From Chroococcidiopsidaceae cyanobacterium YX2bin18 (GTDB lineage Bacteria > Cyanobacteriota > Cyanobacteriia > Cyanobacteriales > Chroococcidiopsidaceae): DNA of 64,000 bases. Of this stretch, positions 59,104 to 64,000 are shown piece by piece. The position numbers and the translations under genes are program-made. Every line of letters begins with the position of its first letter. The stretch's first letter is position 1. Below the pieces are notes generated by a model. The model made no database searches. It was not told the DNA's origin and was given only the letters and a program-made list of their open reading frames with translations. The stretch is taken from positions 1 to 64,000 of the forward strand of contig JAUJND010000003.1 in assembly GCA_030446505.1 (NCBI GenBank). The letters are read 5' to 3'.

Positions 59104-60744
59104 TTAATCATCAGTTGCTAAACCTATCGAGTTTTTTATATTAAACCATGCCGTCCGTAATTTCCAAAACTTACTTGTCTGCATTGCATTAATCATCTCC
59201 TGGGCTTGTAGCAACTCTGCCTGAGTTTTCTGAAGTTCAAGTTGTAACTGATTCAGTTCAGTATGAGTTTGCTGCAAATAGGATTGTGATTCATCTTCTG
59301 TAGGGCTTTGTTGTAGATGATAATGCGATCGCTCCACTTCCCCTAATGAAAACCACTCCAAGGCTTTCTCCAGCTCGATCTGGCTCCAACCTACCTCTGA
59401 TGACTTTACAGGATATCTCGTTGCAGAACGCTCTACTGTAAATGTTCTTTTTACTGGCGGTGTTTCACCTTGATAGTTGCGATTGACTTCAATAAAAACA
59501 CCGAACTCTCGAACAACATCTTTATAATATTTTAGGGCAAAATCAATTTTTACTTTATTACTATACAATTCTATTAATATATCTGGGTCAATAACATATG
59601 TAATTTCTTTCAACACCCATCGTGCCTTTAACTGGTCTTGCCAAAAACTGGAGTTCCACACACATAAGTGTAAATAATGGTCTTCATTATAAAATATGTT
59701 ATGACCAAAAACAAATGCAGAATTTGACCAAGAGTATGGAGTCCAGAACTCTAAATTGGTGCCATCTACACAAACTCGGCTGATTTCCTTAAAAATTTGT
59801 ACTACATGATGGGCAGTGTCAATATGTTCCAAAAAATGAGATGAGTGTACGTAGTCAACACTTTTATCGGGAAATGGTAGAGGTTCAATTTGTAGATTTA
59901 AAACATAATCAACACCTGGTTGCGCTTGTAGATCAATACCAATAGTTCCTTCCTTTTTGCGAGAGCCGCAACCAAGGTCAATCTTCAATTTATTCACTGT
60001 CCTTTCTCCTATAGATCTATGTCCGTTGTTCCATCTAGAAGTTTGCTCAATTTCTGGCGCTGTCTTACTGAGAATAATAATAAATTCCATTCCATTTTTT
60101 TGAACTAACTCAATTTCAATTGGAAAAGACAGCTTATTTTGACAATATAGGAGCAGTTCTAAAAACTCTATTTGAGTCCAAACATGAAAATGAATACTGT
60201 AGTTGAGATTGGTAAGAACTTTAGTACGTGCTGCAACCTCATGTTCAGGATACTTATCAACTAAACGCGCCCACTTTGAGCAGTGGGAGTGCATCGACCA
60301 TAGTGGTTCTTCAGTATAATCGCGAATTAGATGATCTAGAGATGTGACTGAACGATGACAATCAAATGTATAACGCTTATCTGGCACTCCTATATATAAA
60401 ATACCATTCGGCTTCAGTACCCTCAACCAATTTTCAATAGCAAAGATAGGATTTTGACAATGCTCAATCATATGATTGGCAATAATAAAGTCTACTGAAG
60501 CATCTAATACAGAGGATAAATTTTCACCATCATCTACAACATCAACTTCTACTAGTTCATATTCTCCTAGCTCTGGATATGTTTGCTTTAATTGATTAGC
60601 ACTCATGCGATCTAGGTAGCGTACAGTTACTTCAGGAGGAACTTCTACAGGCGCATATAATGCCCCAATCTCAATTCCATTACTCCTTAAGTATCTAGCA
60701 GCAATTAAGCTACGTAATGAATTTTCTAATATCGTGTCTGCCAT
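59104..60744 (-). CDS. Two-domain methyltransferase with C-terminal coiled coil
   Basis: 546 residues. The first class I methyltransferase domain (about residues 15-230) has GIEIGALYAPVEVP and FIIANHMIEHCQNPIFAIEN, LRVLKPNGILYIGVPDKRY. The second (about 250-410) has KIDLGCGSRKKEGTIGIDLQ and VDYVHSSHFLEHIDTAHHVV. Residues about 435-546 form a Gln/Glu-rich coiled coil (LQQTHTELNQLQLELQKTQA) ending in SKFWKLRTAWFNIKNSIGL (SKFWKLR 524-530). The coiled coil and its ending match those of the next gene upstream, suggesting the two proteins assemble. It could cap or methylate glycan chains. Confidence 0.85.
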   Translation of the reverse strand: MADTILENSLRSLIAARYLRSNGIEIGALYAPVEVPPEVTVRYLDRMSANQLKQTYPELGEYELVEVDVVDDGENLSSVLDASVDFIIANHMIEHCQNPIFAIENWLRVLKPNGILYIGVPDKRYTFDCHRSVTSLDHLIRDYTEEPLWSMHSHCSKWARLVDKYPEHEVAARTKVLTNLNYSIHFHVWTQIEFLELLLYCQNKLSFPIEIELVQKNGMEFIIILSKTAPEIEQTSRWNNGHRSIGERTVNKLKIDLGCGSRKKEGTIGIDLQAQPGVDYVLNLQIEPLPFPDKSVDYVHSSHFLEHIDTAHHVVQIFKEISRVCVDGTNLEFWTPYSWSNSAFVFGHNIFYNEDHYLHLCVWNSSFWQDQLKARWVLKEITYVIDPDILIELYSNKVKIDFALKYYKDVVREFGVFIEVNRNYQGETPPVKRTFTVERSATRYPVKSSEVGWSQIELEKALEWFSLGEVERSHYHLQQSPTEDESQSYLQQTHTELNQLQLELQKTQAELLQAQEMINAMQTSKFWKLRTAWFNIKNSIGLATDD

Positions 60745-60808
60745 ATAAATTCACCTAGCTTATAGCAATATCCACGTCATTAATCTCATGCTTCAGTCTG
60801 GATGCTTT

Positions 60809-63800
60809 TTATATTTCTATACTATAATCTTCACGAATTTTTGAGAGATTTAGATTATAGCAGGGGTCGTTTTTGATGATGTTTTTCCACTTACTGTGCA
60901 TATACTCATTCTCTTTAAGAAATCTATTTAGTTTTTCAGGAGTATCTTCAATTCCTCGACTTTTGGACTCATAATGGTACAAAACCACGTGCGGTAAGTA
61001 GATATTCCTGTAACCTTTTTCTACCAACTTAAAACACAAATCAACGTCATTAAAAGCAACTGCTAACTCTTCTTCAAAGCCGCCAACTTCTTCAAATGCT
61101 TCCCGCCTACACATCATACAGGCGGCTGTAATGGATGAGAAGTTATTAACAGTATTAAGGTGATTAAAATAGCCTGGTGAGCCAAATGTAAGATGCTTAT
61201 GACAATGGTTTGCTACACCGCCAACACCTGCTACTACACCTGCATGTTGGATTGTATTATCTGGATATAATAATAAAGCACCCACAGCACCAATGGATGG
61301 TCTTTGAGCTTGTTCGACCATTGCCTCAATCCAGTCAGGTGTTATTACTTCTGTATCATTATTTAAGAATAGAAGGTATTTCCCTTGAGATTGTTTAACG
61401 GCAAAGTTATTTATTTTTGAGTAATTAAAAGGAATATCTAGTGAGTAGCACTTAAATCTATTTGGTTCTTTATCTTTCCACTTTCTAATTACATCAAGTG
61501 TTGTTTGCTCTGTACTACCATTATCTATTAAGATAACTTCATAGTTCGGGTACGTAGTTTTTTCAAAAATCGAAGTCAAGCAATTATCAACTATAGAACC
61601 CAAATTTTTTGTTGGAATAATTATAGTTACTAGATCTTCAGTATTAATACAATATCTAATAACATAATAGCCAATAGGACCAGGAGCAGGAGCCACTACT
61701 CCCGCCTCTCCTCTTCTATCAATTGCATCTGAAAGCGCTTTTTTAGCTGCATCTATAGCATATGTTTTAGTGTCTAAGCTACTAGCGGTTGAAGCAGAAT
61801 GGATGCGCCAGTGATACAAAATTTTAGGAATGTGAAATATATTTTCAGTTTTTTCAGTAAACCTTAAAACAAGATCATAATCTTGACTACCTTCATAACC
61901 TGCTCTAAATCCTCCTATTTCATTTATCAGCGATCGCCGATAAGTTCCTAAATGGCAAGTATACATTCGTGACAAGAATGAATCAGGACACCAGTCTGGT
62001 TTAAAAAATGGCTCTTTAAGTTGATTTTGCTCGTCAATTTTATCTTCGTCTGAATAGATCATATCTGCTTCAGGATGTCGATTTAGCATTAATGCTACTT
62101 CATACAAAGCATCTGGAGTTAGCAAATCATCATGATCGAGCAACGTAACAAACTCACCTGTTGCTATCTCTATAGCCGAGTTAGATGCACGAGAGATATG
62201 ACCATTATTATTCCTAAAAACAACTTTTATCCTTGAATCTTTTGAAATGTACTCCTCAAGTACACTCTTAACACAAGACTTAGTTGAGGCATCATCAGCA
62301 ATGCACAATTCCCAGTAAGGGTACACCTGATTTAAAACCGATTCAATAGCTTGCCGTAAGAATTGCTCAGGAGTATTAAAAACAGGTACAATTACACTAA
62401 TGAGTGGTTTATAAGGCAATATTTCTACTGTTTCAGCCATCTTTAGCAGATCAGCTTCCCTGGGAAAATTCTTACTCAGCCACTTAGCATATGGTTCATC
62501 AGTAGTAACATCTGGTATTATCCCAATTGCGGATTGGGCCTTATTCAGCTTAGAATAAATTATCAAAAATAATTTAGCTAGTGAATATCGTATCCCTCTA
62601 ACTCTTAAAACTGCATAGTAATATTTTGCTCGTGAAAGCAAACTTTTAAGATGTAAATTGGAACGTACACTATTCAACAATACAGCTTCTTTCCGCGTAG
62701 CATTGTAAGCCCAAGCCTTGAAAACAACTTTTCCTGCTGGCAAATTAGAAGCGTTAAAGATAACAGTCCAACCACAATTTTTATATGTAGGATTATTAAA
62801 AGCTTTTACTACATCTGGTCTTTCTAAATTTACAGTAGCTATAGCAACTAAAGAATTATGCTTGCCATAGGTAATAAGAACTCTATCGGCTGGCCTACCT
62901 TCCTCAGTTATAATAGCCCAACCACTAGCACTGAGGGGTTTTGATTCAGGTAGCGTGATTGTTGTTGTATTAGAGCCATTTATACCATCAAAGCAGCCAG
63001 TTAAAGTATCTTTATCAGGAGCTTTGAAGTTAATTTCTCTAATATTGGTAACTCCAGGAATATTAACATTAGCTGGTAAATTGGTTGTTTCAGCAAAAGA
63101 TGTTTCGGTGAATCCAACTGTTTGCTTAAATCGAAACCAGACAGTTCGCAATTTCCAAAATTTACTGCTTTCCATCGCGCTGATCATAGTTTGCGATTGC
63201 GTCAACTCAGTTTGAGTTTGGTGTAGTTGAGATTGCGAGCGCTCTAGTTCAGTTTGAGTTTGATGTAGTTGAGATTGCGAGCGCTCTAGTTCAGTTTCAG
63301 TTTGTTGCACTAGAGCTTGTGATCGTTGTAGTTCTAACTGAGTGTGCTGTAGCTGAGATTGGGAGTTGTCCAATTCTGCCTGAGTGTGCTGTAGTTGCGA
63401 CTGCGATCGCTCTAGTTCTGTCTGAATTTGCTGTATATGGGAGCGTGAATCTTGTAGTTCCGCCTGAGTATGCTGTAGTTGCGACTGCGATCGCTCTAGT
63501 TCTGTCTGAGTTTGTTGCAGTTGAGATTGTGAGTTGTCCAGTTCTGTTTGAGTTTGTTGCACTAGAACTTGCGATTGCTCTAGTTCAACTTGAATTTGTT
63601 GTACTTGAGATTGCAGCTTAAAAGTTTGTTCCTCTTTCAGATTAATTGCTCGCTCTGCATCTTTAATTTCCTGTTTAAACAACAAGCATATACTTCGATA
63701 TTTTAAGTATTCATAGGGTGATAACTTATCTTCATTTAGTGATCTGTAGCAATTGTCTACAAAAAAGTTATCTGTTTTATAAATCTCGTTATGATGATAC

Positions 63801-64000
63801 CAAGATCTATCAACTACCTGGGAGCTATTAATAGCTAGATCAAGATCGAAATCAAAATTTAAAGCAATTTTTTCGGCTTCAGCTAAGGGATTATGTACAA
63901 CGTTATCATAACTAACAAAATAGACATTATAATTTCTTGTAAAATATTTTGCGCCAAGACTTTGCTGTAGCCAAAACCTCAGCAGCTTTTTCTCAGACCA
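60809..64000 (-). CDS. Giant glycosyltransferase: sulfotransferase-like part, coiled coil, GWAI/RPAD module, tandem GT2 (5' end outside window)
   Basis: The minus-strand frame is open from 64000 to the stop at 60809: 1063 visible residues; a TTG at 63685 is an internal codon, not the true start. Visible residues 1-105 (FWLQQSLGAKYFTRNY, VYFVSYDNVVHNPLAEAEKI, then DRSWYHHN) resemble the C-terminal part of a sulfotransferase domain. About 110-275 is a coiled coil of 14-residue repeats (TQTELERSQSQLQH). Then SKFWKLRTVWFRFKQ at 279-293, one GWAI/RPAD module at about 313-448, and two GT2 domains: SVIVPVFNTPEQFLRQAIES with LLDHDDLL, and VTIIIPTKNLGSIVDNCLTS with FLNNDTEV and AFNDVDLC. Tandem GT2 proteins elongate O-antigen-type chains. 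The frame is intact over 3.2 kb. Confidence 0.88.
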   Translation of the reverse strand, partial: WSEKKLLRFWLQQSLGAKYFTRNYNVYFVSYDNVVHNPLAEAEKIALNFDFDLDLAINSSQVVDRSWYHHNEIYKTDNFFVDNCYRSLNEDKLSPYEYLKYRSICLLFKQEIKDAERAINLKEEQTFKLQSQVQQIQVELEQSQVLVQQTQTELDNSQSQLQQTQTELERSQSQLQHTQAELQDSRSHIQQIQTELERSQSQLQHTQAELDNSQSQLQHTQLELQRSQALVQQTETELERSQSQLHQTQTELERSQSQLHQTQTELTQSQTMISAMESSKFWKLRTVWFRFKQTVGFTETSFAETTNLPANVNIPGVTNIREINFKAPDKDTLTGCFDGINGSNTTTITLPESKPLSASGWAIITEEGRPADRVLITYGKHNSLVAIATVNLERPDVVKAFNNPTYKNCGWTVIFNASNLPAGKVVFKAWAYNATRKEAVLLNSVRSNLHLKSLLSRAKYYYAVLRVRGIRYSLAKLFLIIYSKLNKAQSAIGIIPDVTTDEPYAKWLSKNFPREADLLKMAETVEILPYKPLISVIVPVFNTPEQFLRQAIESVLNQVYPYWELCIADDASTKSCVKSVLEEYISKDSRIKVVFRNNNGHISRASNSAIEIATGEFVTLLDHDDLLTPDALYEVALMLNRHPEADMIYSDEDKIDEQNQLKEPFFKPDWCPDSFLSRMYTCHLGTYRRSLINEIGGFRAGYEGSQDYDLVLRFTEKTENIFHIPKILYHWRIHSASTASSLDTKTYAIDAAKKALSDAIDRRGEAGVVAPAPGPIGYYVIRYCINTEDLVTIIIPTKNLGSIVDNCLTSIFEKTTYPNYEVILIDNGSTEQTTLDVIRKWKDKEPNRFKCYSLDIPFNYSKINNFAVKQSQGKYLLFLNNDTEVITPDWIEAMVEQAQRPSIGAVGALLLYPDNTIQHAGVVAGVGGVANHCHKHLTFGSPGYFNHLNTVNNFSSITAACMMCRREAFEEVGGFEEELAVAFNDVDLCFKLVEKGYRNIYLPHVVLYHYESKSRGIEDTPEKLNRFLKENEYMHSKWKNIIKNDPCYNLNLSKIREDYSIEI
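62657..63052 (-). repeat. GWAI/RPAD module inside the giant glycosyltransferase
   Basis: Reads IREINFKAPDKDTLTGCFDG, GWAIITEEGRPADRVLITYG, NLERPDVVKAFNNPTYKNCG, FKAWAYNATRKEAVLLN: the same order of motifs as in the lipoprotein and membrane protein. Confidence 0.85.
63190..63620 (-). repeat. 42-bp tandem repeats coding the coiled coil
   Basis: About ten units of 42 bases (14 residues, two heptads). Neighbouring units at 63229-63270 and 63271-63312 are almost identical (GAGATTGCGAGCGCTCTAG start). The number of units probably varies between strains. Confidence 0.8.

Overview
The window comes from a cyanobacterium. The GCGATCGC (HIP1) octamer is scattered throughout. The gene content is typical of the phylum: sufR divergent from sufBCDS with SufR operators, GlcD, a CYP110-like P450, a Mo-nitrogenase C-terminal-domain (PF06967) protein, DUF1517, DUF2256, a WGxxGxxG C-terminal-motif protein, and Uma2 nucleases. 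The mix suggests a large-genome filamentous or Chroococcidiopsis-like lineage, but the species cannot be fixed from the sequence alone.

Layout. 1-4.3 kb: 3'-truncated glcD, then a prokaryotic Argonaute gene (long type, all four PIWI catalytic acids readable) broken by about three single-base shifts. 4.3-10.3 kb: intact Fe-S assembly locus sufR / sufB-C-D-S with two CAAC-N6-GTTG operators. 10.3-13.2 kb: RelBE-type toxin-antitoxin pair, a small winged-helix protein, an orphan membrane protein and a broken Uma2 gene. 13.4-16.6 kb: TspO, then an ArsR-type regulator divergent from an Old Yellow Enzyme and GST operon with a 20-bp palindromic operator. 16.7 kb: tRNA-Phe. 17.3-23.2 kb: decayed phage packaging module (small terminase, Mu gp28-like large terminase split by an IS630 copy, portal-like C-terminus) with orphan phage-island genes. 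23.2-31 kb: P450, broken Na+/H+ antiporter, repeat-rich surface protein, galK. 30.2-32.4 kb: zinc/manganese ABC transporter (permease and ATPase) with a distant Fur/Zur-like box. 32.7-44.8 kb: mostly intact housekeeping genes (tyrA, HD-GYP regulator, glmU, isoaspartyl peptidase, trmJ-like, obgE and others).

44.9-64 kb is a surface-glycan biosynthesis locus, almost all on the minus strand: sulfotransferase (broken), GT4 (broken), GT2, rmlA, rmlD, rmlC (broken), a methyltransferase (broken, plus strand), a sugar epimerase, a DPM1-like GT2, a polytopic membrane protein, a lipoprotein, a two-domain methyltransferase and a very large glycosyltransferase that runs off the window. Two TnpB-only IS200/IS605-type elements sit inside it, both broken, each with hairpin ends of the kind expected for an omega-RNA.

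The two best candidates for something new are the Argonaute gene and, in the glycan locus, a roughly 130-residue module (GWAI...RPAD...RPDVxKAL..AYKNSGW...AWAYN). It occurs in four copies in three unrelated architectures: duplicated at the end of the membrane protein, as the body of the lipoprotein, and between a coiled coil and tandem GT2 domains. Two of the neighbouring enzymes also share a coiled coil ending in SKFWKLR. The data fit a set of glycan enzymes and surface proteins held together by shared docking parts, which is an inference. Single-base indels are concentrated in accessory genes while housekeeping genes are clean, which suggests real gene decay more than base-calling error, although several shifts lie in homopolymers.
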